Assembly (NCBI RefSeq): GCF_024166365.1
Contig: NC_064825.1
Location: forward strand, 105,600,480-105,664,479
Length of the DNA: 64,000 nucleotides
Reading direction: 5' to 3'
Source of the DNA: Elephas maximus indicus
Lineage: Eukaryota > Chordata > Mammalia > Proboscidea > Elephantidae
Part shown: one piece after another, positions 10,769-22,864 of the stretch
How positions within the stretch are numbered: position 1 is the stretch's first letter
Layout: each line of letters opens with the position of its first letter
Made by a program: the position numbers and the translations under genes
Notes under the pieces: model-generated
The model's input: only the letters and a program-made list of their open reading frames with translations
Told to the model about the DNA's origin: nothing
The model's database searches: none

Positions 10769-13700
10769 TTAGTATTCCATTGTGTGAATATACCACAATT
10801 TATTTACCCATTCATCCGTTGATGGACACCTTGGTTGCTTCCAGCTTTTTGCTATTGTAAACAGAGCTGCAATAAACATGGGTGTGCATATATCTGTTTG
10901 TGTGAAGGCTCTTGTTTCTCTAGGGTATATTCCAAGGAGTGGGATTTCTGGGTTGTATGGTAGTTCTATTTCTAACTGTTTAAGATAATGCCAGATAGAT
11001 TTCCAAAGTGGTTGTACCATTTTACATTCCCACCAGCAGTGTATAAGAGTTCCAATCTCTCCGCAGCCTCTCCAACATTTATTATTGTGTGTTTTTTGGA
11101 TTAATGCCAGCCTTGTTGGAGTGAGATGGAATCTCATCGTAGTTTTAATTTGCATCTCTCTAATGGCTAATGATCGAGAGCATTTTCTCATGTATCTGTT
11201 ACCTGCCTGAATATCTTCTTTAGTGAAGTGTGTGTTCATATCCTTTGCCCACTTCTTGATTGCGTTGTTTGTCTTTTTGTGGTAGAGTTTTGACAGAATC
11301 ATGTAGATTTTAGAGATCAGGCACTGGCCTGAGATGTCATAGCTGAAAATTCTTTCCTAGTCTGTAGGTGGTCTTTTTACTCTTTTGGTGAAGTCTTTAG
11401 ATGAGCATAGGTGTTTGATTTTTAGGAGCTCCCAGTTATCTGGTTTCTCTTCGTCATTTTTGGTAATGTTTTGTATTCTATTTATGCCTTGTATTAGGGC
11501 TCCTAGGGTTGTCCCTATTTTTTCTTCCATGATCTTTATCGTTTTAGTCTTTATGTTTAGGTCTTGGATCTACTTGAAGTTAGTTTTTGTGCATGGTGTG
11601 AGGTATGGGTCCTGTTTCATTTTTTTGCAAATGGATATCCAGTTATGCCAGCACCATTTGTTAGAAAGGCTATCTTTTCCCCAATTAACTGACACTGGGC
11701 CTTTGTCAAATATCAGCTGCTCATACGTGGATGGATTTATATCTGGGTTCTCAATTCTGTTCCATTGGTCTATGTGCCTGCTGTTGTTGTACTGGTCCCA
11801 GGCTGTTTTGACTACTGTGGCTGTATAATAGGTTCTGAAATCAGGTAGAGTGAGGCCTCCCACTTTCTTCTTCTTTTTCAGTAATGTTTTGCTTATCCGA
11901 GGCTTCTTTCCCTTCCATATGAAATTGGTGATTTGTTTCTCTATCACCTTAAAAAATGACATTGGAATTTGGATCGGAAGTGCGTTATATGTATAGATGG
12001 CTTTTGGTAGAATAGACATTTTTACTATATTAAGTCTTCCTATCCATGAGCAAGGTATGTGTTTCCACTTAAGTAAGTCCTTTTTAATTTCTTGTAGTAG
12101 AGCTTTATAGTTTTCTTTGTATAGGTCTTTTACGTCTTTGGTAAGATTTATTCCTAAGTATCTTATCTTCTTGGGGGCTACTGTGAATGGTATTGATTTG
12201 GTGATTTCCTCTTCGGTGTTCTTTTTGTTGATGTAGAGGAATCCAAGTGATTTTTGTATGTTTATTTTATAACCTGAGACTCTGCCACTCTTCTATTAGT
12301 TTCAGTAGTTTTCTGGAGGATTCCTTAGGGTTTTCTGTGTATAAGATCATGTCTTATGCAAATAGAGGTAATTTTACTTCCTCCTTGCCAATCCGGATGC
12401 CTAATTTTTTGTCTAGCCTAATTGCCCTGGCTAGGACTTCTAGCACGATGTTGAATAAGAGCAGTGATAAAGGGCATCCTTGTCTGGTTCCTGTTCTCAA
12501 GGGAAATGCTTTCAGGTTCTCTCCATTTAGAGTGATATTGGCTGTTGGCTTTGCATAAATCCCCTTCATTATGTTGAGGAATTTTCCTTCAATTCCTATT
12601 TTGGTGAGAGTTTTTATCATAAATGGGTGTTGGACTTTGTCAAATGCCTTTTCTGCATCTATTGATAAGATCATGTGGTGTTTGTCTTTTGTTTTATTTA
12701 TGTGATGGATTACATTAATGGTTTTTCTGATATTAAACCAGCCTTGCATACCTGGTATAAATCCCACTTGATCGTGGTGAATTATTTTTTTGATATGTTG
12801 TTGAATTCTGTTAACTAGAATTTTGTTGAGGATTTTTGCATCTCTGTTCATGAGGGATATAGGTCTGTAATTTTCTTCTTTTGTAATGTCTTTACCTGGT
12901 TTTGGTATCAGAGAGATGGTGGCTTCACAGAATGAGTTGGGTAGTATTCCGTCATTTTCTGTGCTTCGAAATACCTTAAGTAGTAGTGGTGTTAAGTCTT
13001 CTCTGAAAGTTTGGTAGAACTCTGCAGGAAAGCCGTCCAGGCCAGGGCTTTTTTTTTTTGTTGGGAGTCTTTTGATTAGCGTTTCAATCTCTTTTTTTGT
13101 TATGGATCTATTTAGTTGTTCTACTTCTGAATGTGTTAGTTTAGGTAGGTAGTGTTTTCCAGGAATTCATCCATTTCTTCTAGGTTTGCAAATTTGTTAG
13201 AGTACAATTTTTCATAATAATCTGATATGATTCTTTTAATTTCAGTTGGGTCTGTTGTGATGTGGCCCTTCTCGTTTCTTATTCGGGTTATTTGTTTCCT
13301 TTCCTGTATTTCTTTAGTCAGTCTGGCCAATGGTTTATCAATTTTGTTAATTTTTTCCAAGAATCAGCTTTTGGCTTTGTGAACTCTTTCAATTGTTTTT
13401 CTGTTCTCTAATTCATTTAGTTCAGCTCTAATTTTTATTATTTGTTTTCTTCTGGTGCCTGATGGATTCTTTTCTTGCTCACTTTCTATTTGTTCAAGTT
13501 GTAGGGACAGTTCTCCGATTTTGGCTCTTTCTTCTTTTTGTATGTGTGCACTTATCCATATAAATTGGCCTCTGAGCACTGCTTTTGCTGTGTCCCAGAG
13601 GTTTTGATAGGATGTATTTTCATTCTCATTGCATTCTATGAATTTCCTTATTCCCTCCTTGATGTCTTCTATAACCCAGTGTTTTTTCAGGAGGGTATTG

Positions 13701-14458
13701 TTCATTTTCCAAGTATTTGATTTCTTTTCCCTAGTTTTTCTGTTATTGATTTCTAGTTTCATTGCCTTGTGGTCTGAGAAGATGCTTTGTAATATTTCTA
13801 TGTTTTGGACTCTGCAAAGGTTTGTTTTATGACCTAATATGTGGTCTATTCTAGAGAATGTTCCATGTGCACTAGAAAAAAAAGTATACTTTGCAGCAGT
13901 TGGGTGGAGAGTTTTGTATAAGTCAATGAGATCAAGTTGGTTGATTGTTGTAATTAGGTCTTCTGTGTCTCTATTGAGCTTCTTACTGGATGTCCTGTCC
14001 TTCTCTGAAAGTGGTGTCTTGAAGTCTCCTGCTATAATTGTGGAGGTGTCTACCTCACTTTTCAGTTCTGTTAAAATTTGATTTATGTATCTTGCAGCCC
14101 TGTCATTGGGTGCATAAATATTTAATATGGTTATGTCTTCCTGATCAATTGTCCCTTTTATCATTATGTAGTGTCCTTCTTTATCCTTTGTGGTGGATTT
14201 AAGTCTGAAGTCTATTTAGTCAGAAATTAATATTGCTACTCCTCTTCTTTTTTGCTTATTGTTTGCTTGATATATTTTTTTCCATCCTTTGAGTTTTAGT
14301 TTGTTTGTGTCTCTAAGTCTAAGGTGTGTCTCTTGTAGGCAACATATAGACGGATCTTGTTTCTTTATCCAGTCCGAGACTCTCTGTCTCTTTACTGGTG
14401 CATTTAGTCCATTTACATTCAGCGTAATTATAGATAAATAAGTGTTTAGTGTTGTCAC
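10769..14458 (-). pseudogene. L1 ORF2 remnant (endonuclease-reverse transcriptase)
   Basis: Read leftward from 14458. The endonuclease part shows ITLNVNGLNAP, QETHL, YAPN, RIDHI and SDH motifs; the usual GDFN is GDFK. The reverse transcriptase part (12851-12354) shows [11 protein letters not shown]. The FADD motif is broken: a stop codon stands where its first Asp would be (about 12355). The C-terminal part (11302-10769) keeps the Cys/His cluster CWRGC...HCWWEC. In-frame stops near 14216 and 13364, plus frame changes between 13136 and 12019, make it non-functional. The first codon of the frame is GTG rather than ATG. ORF2p normally nicks target DNA and reverse-transcribes L1 RNA in the nucleus. 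Confidence 0.9.
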
Positions 14459-14912
14459 TTTGATGCCTTTTTATGTGTGTTGTTGACAATTTCATTTTTC
14501 CACTTACTTTTTTGTGCTGAGACTTTTTTCTTAGTAAATTGTGAGATCCTCATTTTCGTAGTGTTTGACTTTATGTTTGTTGAGTCGTTATGTTTTTCTT
14601 GGCTTTTATCTTAAGTTATGGAGTTGTTATATCTCTTTGTGGTTACCTTATTATTTACCCCTATTTTTCTAAGTAAAAACCTAACTTGTATTGTTCTATA
14701 TCGCCTTGTATCACTCTCCATATGGCAGTTCTATGCCTCGTGTGTTTAGTCCCTCTTTTTGATTATTGTGATCTTTTACATATTGACTTCCGTGATTCCC
14801 TGTTATGAGTATTTTTTTTTTAATTAATCTTAATTTGTTTTTGTGATTTCCCTATTTGAGTTGATATCAGGATGTTCTGTTTTGTGACCTTGTGTTGTGC
14901 TGGTGTCTGATA

Positions 14913-15932
14913 TTATTGGTTTTTTGACCAAACAATATCCTTTAGTATTTCTTGTAGTTTTGGTTTGGTTTTTGCAAATTCTCTAAACTTGTGTTTATCT
15001 GTAAATATCTTAGTTTCGCCTTCATATTTCAGAGAGAGTTTTGCTGGATATATGATCCTTGGCTGGCAGTTCTTCTCCTTCAGTGCTCTGTATATGTCAT
15101 CCCATTGCCTTCTTGCCTGCATGGTTTCTGCTGAGTAGTCTGAATTTATTCTTATTGATTCTCCCTTGAAGGAAACCTTTCTTTTCTCCCTGGCTGCTTT
15201 TAAAATTTTCTGTTTATCTTTGGTTTTGGCGAGTTTGATGAAAATATGTCTTGGTGTTTTTCTTTTTGGATCAATCTTAAATGGAGTTCGATGAGCATCT
15301 TGGATAGATATCCTTTTGTCTTTCATGATGTCAGGGAAGTTTTGTGTCAGGAGTTCTTCAACTATTTTCTCTGTGTTTTCTGTCCTCCCTCCCTGTTCTG
15401 GGACTCCAATCACACGCAAGTTATCCTTCTTGATAGAGTCCCACATGATTCTTAGGGTTTCTTCATTTTTTTAAATTCTTTTATCTGATTTTTTTTCAGC
15501 TATGTTGGTGTTAATTCCCTGGTCTTCCAGATGTCCCAGTCTGCATTCTAATTGCTCGAGTCTGCTCCTCTGACTTCCTATTGCGTTGTCTAATTTTGTA
15601 ATTTTATTGTTAATCTTTTGGATTTCTACATGCTGTCTCTTTATGGATTCTTGCAACTTATTAATTTTTCCACTATGTTCTTGAATAGTCTTTTTGAGTT
15701 CTTCAACAGTTTTATCAGTGTGTTCCTTGGCTTTTTCTGCAGTTTGCCTTATTTCGTTTGTGATGTCTTGAAGCATTCTGTAAATTAGTTTTTTATATTC
15801 TGTATCTGATAATTCCAGGATTGTATCTTCATTTGGGAAAGATTTTGATTCTTTTGTTTGGGGGTTTGTAGAAGCTGTCATGGTCTGCTTCTTTATGTGG
15901 TTTGATATGGACTGCTGTCTCCAAGCCATCAC
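14913..15932 (-). pseudogene. L1 ORF1 remnant (RNA-binding chaperone)
   Basis: There are two segments in the same frame, interrupted by one TAA at 15471-15473. The first (15932-15471, 153 residues) is a heptad-rich coiled coil (TDKTVEELKKTIQEHSGKIN and onward). The second (15446-14913) has the RRM and C-terminal-domain signature (LRVIGVPEQ, RTPFKIDPKRKTPRHIFIKL). Full-length ORF1p trimerises on L1 RNA. This copy would stop after the coiled coil. Apart from the single stop it looks well preserved, consistent with a fairly young L1. Confidence 0.88.
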
Positions 15933-17076
15933 TGGGAAACTAGTTTTTCCAGAAAATCCGCTAAAAAAATGCAGTCAGATCCCTATCAGAATTGTCTTTG
16001 GATTGTAACCGCCACCTTGTTCCCTGTAAGGATGAAAAGTCTGAGATTTGGATCATATATGCTTGGCTGTAGCTGGTTCTGTGTTTTTAGTCCAATTAGG
16101 GGTGGATTTTTGGTCCTGGGTTTTTTTTTTTTTTGTTTGTTGTTGTTCCTTCTCTCAGGCCAAAAGAGTGGGTTAGGAAAAGACCAAAAGAAGAAAAAAA
16201 AAAGGGGGGCGGAAGCAAAGCCACCACGGAGCCGGAGCCATTCTCCCTCTGGCTCAGGCAATTCCAATGCTAATGAAGCAGCCTGGGGAGGGTGGGGGAG
16301 GGATCAGTGAGATAGGAGAGTAGCACCTCAGTATATAGCCAGAGTCGCTTGTCTTGCTTGGAATGACTATTATATCTGAGATTCCCGCGGGGCGAGTCGC
16401 CTATGTGTGCTGGCTGTGTGGAGATTGCCCCCGGGGGTCTGGCCCTCTGAAGCCACCCGCTGCCAGTCCAACTCCTAGCGTCAAGGTTCCCCTGCTGAGA
16501 CACTTCACTCCCAGCTCCAAAATCAGTCGCTGCCTCCCTGGGACTTCTCGTCTCGCCAGCCGCGTCGCCGCGCACCCACGAACTGGCTGGGCCCCCTCCC
16601 GGGGTTAGTTCAGGGGAGTAGAGCAGCTCTCCGTGCTTCTGCCATGACCGCACCCAATCAAAATCCCGGCCGGAAGATTCCCCAGCTGGGACGCTGCTCT
16701 CCCAGCTCCAAGACCAGTCACTGCCTCCCGGGGACTTCTCCCACCAGCTGCGTCACCACGCCGCCCACGTGAACCGGCTGGTCCCCCTCCCGGGGTGAGC
16801 TCAGGGGCATAGGGCTGGTCCCCTTGTTTGCGCTGTCAGCTCCCCTGGGTTCTGCCCTAAATTGGGTGCCAAGTTTACCTGACTGGGACGCTGGCTCCAG
16901 GCTCTGAAAACAATCGCTGCTTCCCCGTATTTGTTTATTTTCCGTCTCTAGATCTGTTTTTGTTGTTCAGGGTTCGTAGATTGTTATGTACGTGATAGAT
17001 TCACTTGTTTTTCCGAGTCTTTGTTGCAAGAGGGATCCGAGGTAGCATCTACCTAGTCCGCCATCTTGGCCCCACC
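15933..17076 (-). promoter_or_regulatory. L1 5' UTR/promoter with tandem monomers
   Basis: A GC- and CpG-rich stretch unlike its AT-rich surroundings. A unit of about 190-198 bp recurs at roughly 16480, 16670 and 16868. Shared words are cccagctcca, cagtc(g/a)ctgcctccc, cccctcccggggt and ctggctccag-type ends. A poly-A/T-rich segment (16115-16205) lies nearer ORF1. Monomeric 5' UTRs act as L1 promoters in some mammals. Promoter activity here is inference. Confidence 0.65.
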
Positions 17077-17090
17077 CTAACCATAACATT
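17077..17090 (+). repeat. Target-site duplication of full-length L1, right
   Basis: ctaaccataacatt, identical to 9647-9660. Confidence 0.9.
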
Positions 17091-18940
17091 TTATAGTCTA
17101 CAGTTTACAATTCTTTTACCTCCTTGTTTAAATTTATTGCTAGATATCTTATTCTTTTAAATACCATCGCAAATGAAATTCCTTCCTTAATTTCCTTTTT
17201 GGATTTCTTATTGCTGATGTATAAAAACCCAAGTGATTTTTGTGTAAGGACTGTATTAACAAAGTGAAGAGACAAGCTAGAGACTGGGGAAAAGTTATTG
17301 TGAACCATATATCTGATAAGGGTTTAATATGTAGAATATATAAATAACCCCTACAACTTAACAAAAACAACATAATCAAAAAATAGGAAAAGGGCTTCAA
17401 TAGATATTCCACAAAGGTAATACAAATGCCAACAAGCATATGAAAAGATCCTCAACATCATCTGTTAGTAGCCAAATGCAAACTAAAACTACAGTTAGGT
17501 GTTACGTTAGACCCACAAAGATGATTATGATTAAAAAAGTGAAAATGAACCGGTTTTGGTGACGACGTGGAGGAATCAGAACACTTATCCATTGCTGGTG
17601 GAATTGTCAAATGGTACAGCTGCTGAGAAAAAACGTTGGGTATACCTCAAAAAGTTATGCATAGAATTACCATGTTGTTGTTGTTGTTAGGTGCCGTCGA
17701 GTCAGTTACGACTCATAGTGACCATATGCACAACAGAACAAAGCACTACCCGGTCCTGTGCCATCCTTACAATCGTTGTTATGCTTGAACTCATTGTTGT
17801 AGCCACTGTGTCAATCCACCTCATTGAGGGTCTTCCTCTTTTCTGCTGACCCTGTACTCTGCCAAGCACGATGTCCTTCTCCAGGGACTGAGCCCTCCTG
17901 ACAACATGTCCAAAGTATGTAAGACACAGTTTCGCCATCCTTGCCTCTAAAGAGCATTCTGGCTGTACTTCTTCTAAGACAGATTTGTTCGTTCTTTTGG
18001 CAGTCCACAGTATATTCAATATTCTTTGCTAACACCACAATTCAAAGGCGTCAATTCTTCTTCGGTCTTCCTTATTCATTGTCCAGCTTTGACATGCATA
18101 TGATGCAATTGAAAATACCATGGCTTGGGTCAGGCGCACCTTAGTGTTCAAGGTGACATCTTTGCTCTTCAGCACTTTGAAGAGGTCCTTTGCAGCAGAT
18201 TTACCCAATGCAATGTGTCTTTTGATTTCTTGGCTACTGCTTCCATGGGTGTTGACTGTGGATCACGTAAAATGAAATTCTTGACAACTTCAATCCTTTC
18301 TCCATTTATTGTGGTGTTGTTCATTGGTCCAGTTGTGAGGATTTTTGTTTTCTTTACTTTGAGGCGCAATCTGTCCTGAAGGCTATGGCCTTTTATCTTC
18401 ATCAGTAAGTGTTTCAATCCTCTTCACTTTCAGCAAGCAAGGTTGTGTCATCTGCATAACGCAGGTTGTTAATGAGTTTTCCTCCAGTCCTGATGCCCAT
18501 ATGATCCAGCAATTCCACTTCTAAGAATATACCCAAAAGAAATGAAAGCAAGAGTGTTCTAAATGTCCACAGGCAGATGGATGTAGAAAAAGAATGGGAT
18601 TCGTCTATAAAATGGAATATTACTCAGCCATGCGGAGAAATGAAGTCCTGACACATGTAACAACAACATAGATGAACCTTTAAAACATTATGCTGAGTGA
18701 AATAACGCAGTTACAAAAGGACAAATATCGTATGATCCCTTTTACATAAAATATTTAGAATAGTAATGTGTAGAGACAAATGTTTATCGGTGGTTACAGG
18801 GGTGGGCAGAAGGGGGTTTATTCCTTAGGGGACAAAGAGCTTCTGTTAAGGGTGATGGAAATATTTGGAAATTGATTATGGTGATGGTTGAATAACATAA
18901 TAAGAAAAATTAGTGTCACTGAATGTTGCAAGTAAAGAAT
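17091..18940. repeat. Older L1 fragment with 5' inversion, right part
   Basis: 17091-17245 continues the antisense ORF2 piece. From about 17250 the sequence switches to sense L1 ORF2 (tatctgataagggtttaata, then actcagccatgcggagaaat near 18627). This head-to-head arrangement is typical of a 5'-inverted L1. An RTE copy interrupts it at 17672-18505. The same junction occurs near 45050 in copy C, so it predates the duplication. Confidence 0.75.
17672..18505 (-). mobile_element. RTE/BovB-like LINE, 5'-truncated, antisense
   Basis: The complement matches the 3' end of the RTE copy at 34690-35480. It has the post-RT region with LRLKVKKTKILTTGP, the segment around PECSLEARMAKLCLTYFGHVVR, and the 3' end at gttaggtgccgtcgagtcag. 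It is inserted in the older L1 between accatg and cccatatg. It has several frameshifts, is absent from copy C at this position, and is non-functional. Confidence 0.85.
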
Positions 18941-19183
18941 GTTGAAAGGGACCATTCTAAGACTTTTCTTATTACTGCCCCCATTGCTGCTTTAAGTATA
19001 TTAAATTCTTGTAACAGACTGAAATATTTCAAGCTGTCTATAGCCACAAAATTTTATACATCATATGAGAGCATATTCAATATTTGCATATCACAGAAAA
19101 TCATTTTTTGGAGTACTCTAAGTTTTCAGTCATATCATGTTCACTAAAGTACCAAAACTGCATTTCTGAGAATACACTTTTTA

Positions 19184-19866
19184 TTAAATAATTTTTATTG
19201 TGCTTTAAGCAAAAGTTTACAAATCAAGTCAGTCTTTCACGTATAAACTTAAGTACACCTTACTACATACTCCCACTTACTCTCCCCCTAATGAGTCAGC
19301 CCACTCCCTCCTTCCAGTCTCACCTTTCTTGACCGTTTTACCAGTTTCTAACCCCCTCTACCCTCCCATCTCCTCTCTAGACATAGTCTCAAGTGTCCAC
19401 CTGATGCAAGTAGCTCACTCCTCATCAGCATCTCTCTCCAACCCGTTGTCCAGCCCAATCCATGTCTGAAGAGTTGCCTTCTGGAATGGTTCCTGTCCTG
19501 GGCCAACAGAAGGTTTGGGGACCTTGACCGCCGGGATTCTTCTAGTCTTAGTAAAATCATTAAGTCTGGTCTTTTTATGAGAATTTGGTGTCTGCATCCC
19601 ACTGTTCTCCTGCTCCCTCAGGGGTTCTCTGTTGTGGTCCCTGTCAGGGAAGTCATCGGTCGTAGCTGGGCACCATCTAGTTCTTCTTGTGTAAGGATGT
19701 TGTAGTCCCTAGTTCATGTAGTCCCTTCTGTCTCCTGGGCTCATAATTACCTTGTGACCTTGATGTTTTTCATTCTCCTTTGATCCAGGTGGGTTGAGAC
19801 TCATTGATACATCTTAGATGGCTGCTTGTTATCATTTAAGACCCCAGACATCACACTTCAAAGCTG
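19184..19866 (-). repeat. L1 3' UTR copy, 5'-truncated
   Basis: It is close to 9670-10330 of the full-length L1. It is flanked by similar words gagaatacactttt (about 19169) and gagaacacacttct (about 19866), an imperfect target-site duplication. It is absent from the inverted paralogue near 48220, so it inserted later. Confidence 0.8.
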
Positions 19867-19889
19867 AGAACACACTTCTTATCACAAAA

Positions 19890-20989
19890 GGTCTTCTGCA
19901 CCACTTGGAAAACATACTAAAGATAAATTTTCCACCCCCAAACATTGTACAGCATTAGTATTATTGATATTATCTTCTTCAGAATTGCATTCAGACATAT
20001 AAAACAAAACTTATTTATATATTTCACACGGCAATGTCTGGGGGGATGGGTTAACTAGTCCAGGGCTTTGAAATGTATTATATCAGAGGCAAATCTCTCA
20101 CATCTTCCTATTTTTCTATTCTTAGATATGAATGTTTCAACCTTCCAAAAATGAAATAAAATGAAAACAAAAGCCATAGCACTTGCTAACATTTACGTTC
20201 ATCTCAGTAGCAAGACCTGAGTTGTCTGCCCATATTTTTTTTTTCTACCCATATTTTGCCGGAAGGGAGGCTAAGAAGTTGAATATTTCAAACCTTTGCC
20301 CTGTATAGCAGAAGCTGTCATGGGTTCGACTGGTGTACTGTGAGCTGGTCTGCAACTTCTCACACATCATTTTATGTGAATCCTTTTATTAGTTTTCTTT
20401 TCCTGTTACAACCAATTGCCAGAAACCGAGTGGCCTAAAACTGCACAAATTCATTATCTTACAGCTCTGTAGGCTGCAGTCCAACACTGGCCTCACAGGA
20501 CTAAAGTTAAGGTATTATTAGGGATGCTTTGGTTTCTGGAGTCTTTGGGGGAAGGGTCATTTTAGAATGTTGGGAGAATTCAGTTCTTTGATGCTGTAGG
20601 ACTGAGGCCCCTATTTTCTTGCTGGCTACCAGCTGAAGGTCATTCTCAGCTTCTAGATGTCACCAAGTACCTTGGCTTGTGGCCCCATCAGCCTTCAAAT
20701 CCAACAATAGCAAATTGAGTCCTTCTCATGGCTCTTTTCTCCTGCTCCTTCTTCTGTCATTGCATCTCTCTGACCTACTTTTCTTTCTTCCTCTTATTCT
20801 TTTAAGGACTCATGTGATCGAACTGGCCCCACCTTGAGTAATGTAGGCTAATGTCTATATCCCCAGATTAAGATTCATAACTTTAATCACATCTGCAAAG
20901 TCCCTTTTAAGTAACGTATTCACAGTTCCCAAGGATTAGGATGTTGCCACCTCTGGGGGGCCACTGTTCTTTCTATCACAATATTCCAC
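19890..20989. repeat. Intergenic stretch with old interspersed repeat
   Basis: 20385-20990 resembles a common old mammalian repeat that opens with a phrase like gttacaaccaattgccagaa and ends around gggccactgttctttctatc. I cannot settle the family. A related element lies at 58386-58899. 20840-20990 recurs inverted at about 48060-48190. 19890-20384 shows nothing recognisable. Confidence 0.5.
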
Positions 20990-20991
20990 TA

Positions 20992-21015
20992 AACACACAC
21001 ACACACACACACACA
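20992..21015 (+). repeat. (CA)n microsatellite
   Basis: A run of alternating CA, about 22 bases. Confidence 0.9.
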
Positions 21016-22484
21016 AACTCAAGTATTTCCTTTGAAGCAGTACAAAACACCATAATATATATGTATTAAATGTTCACTCAGCAGTTATATGCCAAATAAC
21101 ACTGTTAAAAAGAATGGCCCTTATCACGCATTGCTGGGAAACATGACATATATGTTCATATGGGAGAGAAACAATGTCTTCTTCCTCTTGCAATACAGTC
21201 AGTAGCACTACAATAAGAAATGAAATAATAAGAGGAAGTGGCACATATTATCAAGACCCAAACTCTTGAGATGGCCAGGTAGAGCATTACGAGGCTTAGA
21301 AAATATGGAAAGTTAGATCATAGGACATCTTTTTTATGGTGAGAAGTTAGCATTATGTTTATATAAAACTGATATGATATTAAAATGCTCTTTGGGTTTT
21401 AAAACAAATAATTCATACAAAGACATCTTAAAAAAACGCAACAGATGTCGCACAAGGAAATATTGAGAACAGAGTTAGAAAATAATTGGGTAGAGATGGT
21501 ACAAATCTAAGTGCTAAGACAGAATTACAAAAAATGCTAAATCAAAATCAAATAAATAGTTGAACAAACAAATTAATTATTAACTAAATGATTGAGTCAG
21601 TAATCATGTTTTAGTTAGACATAATAGGAGGTCGGAAAGTATTATATTAGAAAAGGTATTGTTTTTCAAGTTCTATAGCACTTTTCCTAATGCTTTTCAT
21701 ACTTAATGGAGTCAACCTACAAACATTACTGGGGACAGGGATTATGTATTAAAACTGCATTTACCCTTTTGTTGCTAAAAAGTTATAATTGCTACACTAA
21801 TACTATCAATGCTTTCATAGAGTGAAGAAAGAAAATTTTCATTACATAGTTTTTTTTTTTTGGTTTTGAACTTTCTGAAAAAAATCCTTGGAATACTAGT
21901 AATGAAATAAAATGTCCCACATATCTGATCTAAATACTTCTCATGATTATGTACTTATTAGTGTTATTTTTACTAATTATCGAGTATTAAAATGCCATCC
22001 ACTCCAAAACATAATTTTCAGCCTTTTGAAAATTTTGTAAGCTTACTCCAGTAGCAGGGGAAAATGACAAGAGACTAAACAAACTTATGGCAAGAGAGTA
22101 AAAAAAATTGGACATACTATAATTTTAATTCTCATTACTAGAATTTTGTTACTTCCATGGCATATAACGGCATCTTGAATGAGACAAACAACATGTAGAG
22201 GGTGCTAGAAATTGTAGTTCAGAGAAAATAGGCCACATACTATTTTGTGACTCAAAGTCATAATGTGAAAATCCTTGATATATTCTCCAAGAACACATAC
22301 TTCCCTTAAGTCATAAAGCTCCTTGGTGAAATGAGTTTTAGTACAATCTAATGACTACTGCAATTGTATAGATGATCATGCTTAGTTTCCACTTGTAGTT
22401 TTTTTAGAAACACATTATGCCTAAGATGTTACTGTTATTAACAGAATGATGCATAAATGGTCCTAGTGCAGGGGATAGAATAAA

Positions 22485-22652
22485 CAATCCTGTGTGTGTT
22501 TGTGTGTGTATAAACATGTATGTGTGTATACATATATATATATATACACTTATTTATACATGTCTACAGACAATTATATATACACACACATAGAGAGAAA
22601 ATCACACAAATGTACATACACATACAATGTGTGTGTATATATAAACACACAC

Positions 22653-22693
<41 letters not shown>

Positions 22694-22705
22694 TATAAAT
22701 ATATA
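22485..22705 (+). repeat. TG/TA/CA compound microsatellite
   Basis: Mixed (TG)n, (TA)n and (CA)n runs. The open frames rich in Tyr, Ile and His are by-products. The tract continues after the SINE at 22866-22900. Confidence 0.9.
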
Positions 22706-22709
22706 TATA

Positions 22710-22864
22710 TGGAAACCGTGGTGGCATAGTGGTTAAGAGCTAGCTAACCAAAAGGTAAGCAGTTTGAATCCGCCATACGCTCCTCAGAAACCCTATGGGG
22801 CAGTTCTACTCCCTTGTATGGGGTCGCTATGAGTCGGAATTGACTTGACGGCAATGGGTTTCAT
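22710..22864 (+). repeat. AfroSINE-type SINE inside microsatellite
   Basis: It starts ggaaaccgtggtggcatagt and ends cggaattgacttgacggca. TA-rich microsatellite lies on both sides, so the target-site duplication cannot be defined. Copies A, C and D have no SINE here. Confidence 0.85.

Larger units (their letters stand above)
9661..17076 (-). mobile_element. Full-length L1 retrotransposon (coding-dead)
   Basis: This is a complete LINE-1, about 7.4 kb, reading right to left. It has a 5' UTR with a typical L1 5' end (the complement of ccgccatcttggccccac at 17059-17076), ORF1 (about 15932-14913), an unusually long spacer (14912-14459), ORF2 (14458-10769), a 3' UTR and a poly-A tail (poly-T at 9661). 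Perfect 14-bp target-site duplications flank it, and it lies inside an older L1 fragment. Both ORFs are broken by stops, so it is not autonomous. It is absent from copy C, so it inserted after that duplication. It is the youngest large insertion in the left half of the window. Confidence 0.93.

Noticed and set aside
11385-11828. 147-residue plus-strand open frame
   Set aside because: Shadow of L1 ORF2, which is on the other strand.
16270-16653. GC-rich open frames that look like a CpG-island gene start
   Set aside because: They lie in the L1 5' UTR monomers and have no domain or codon signal.
22494-22736. Open frames rich in Tyr, Ile and His
   Set aside because: Translations of TA/CA/TG microsatellite.
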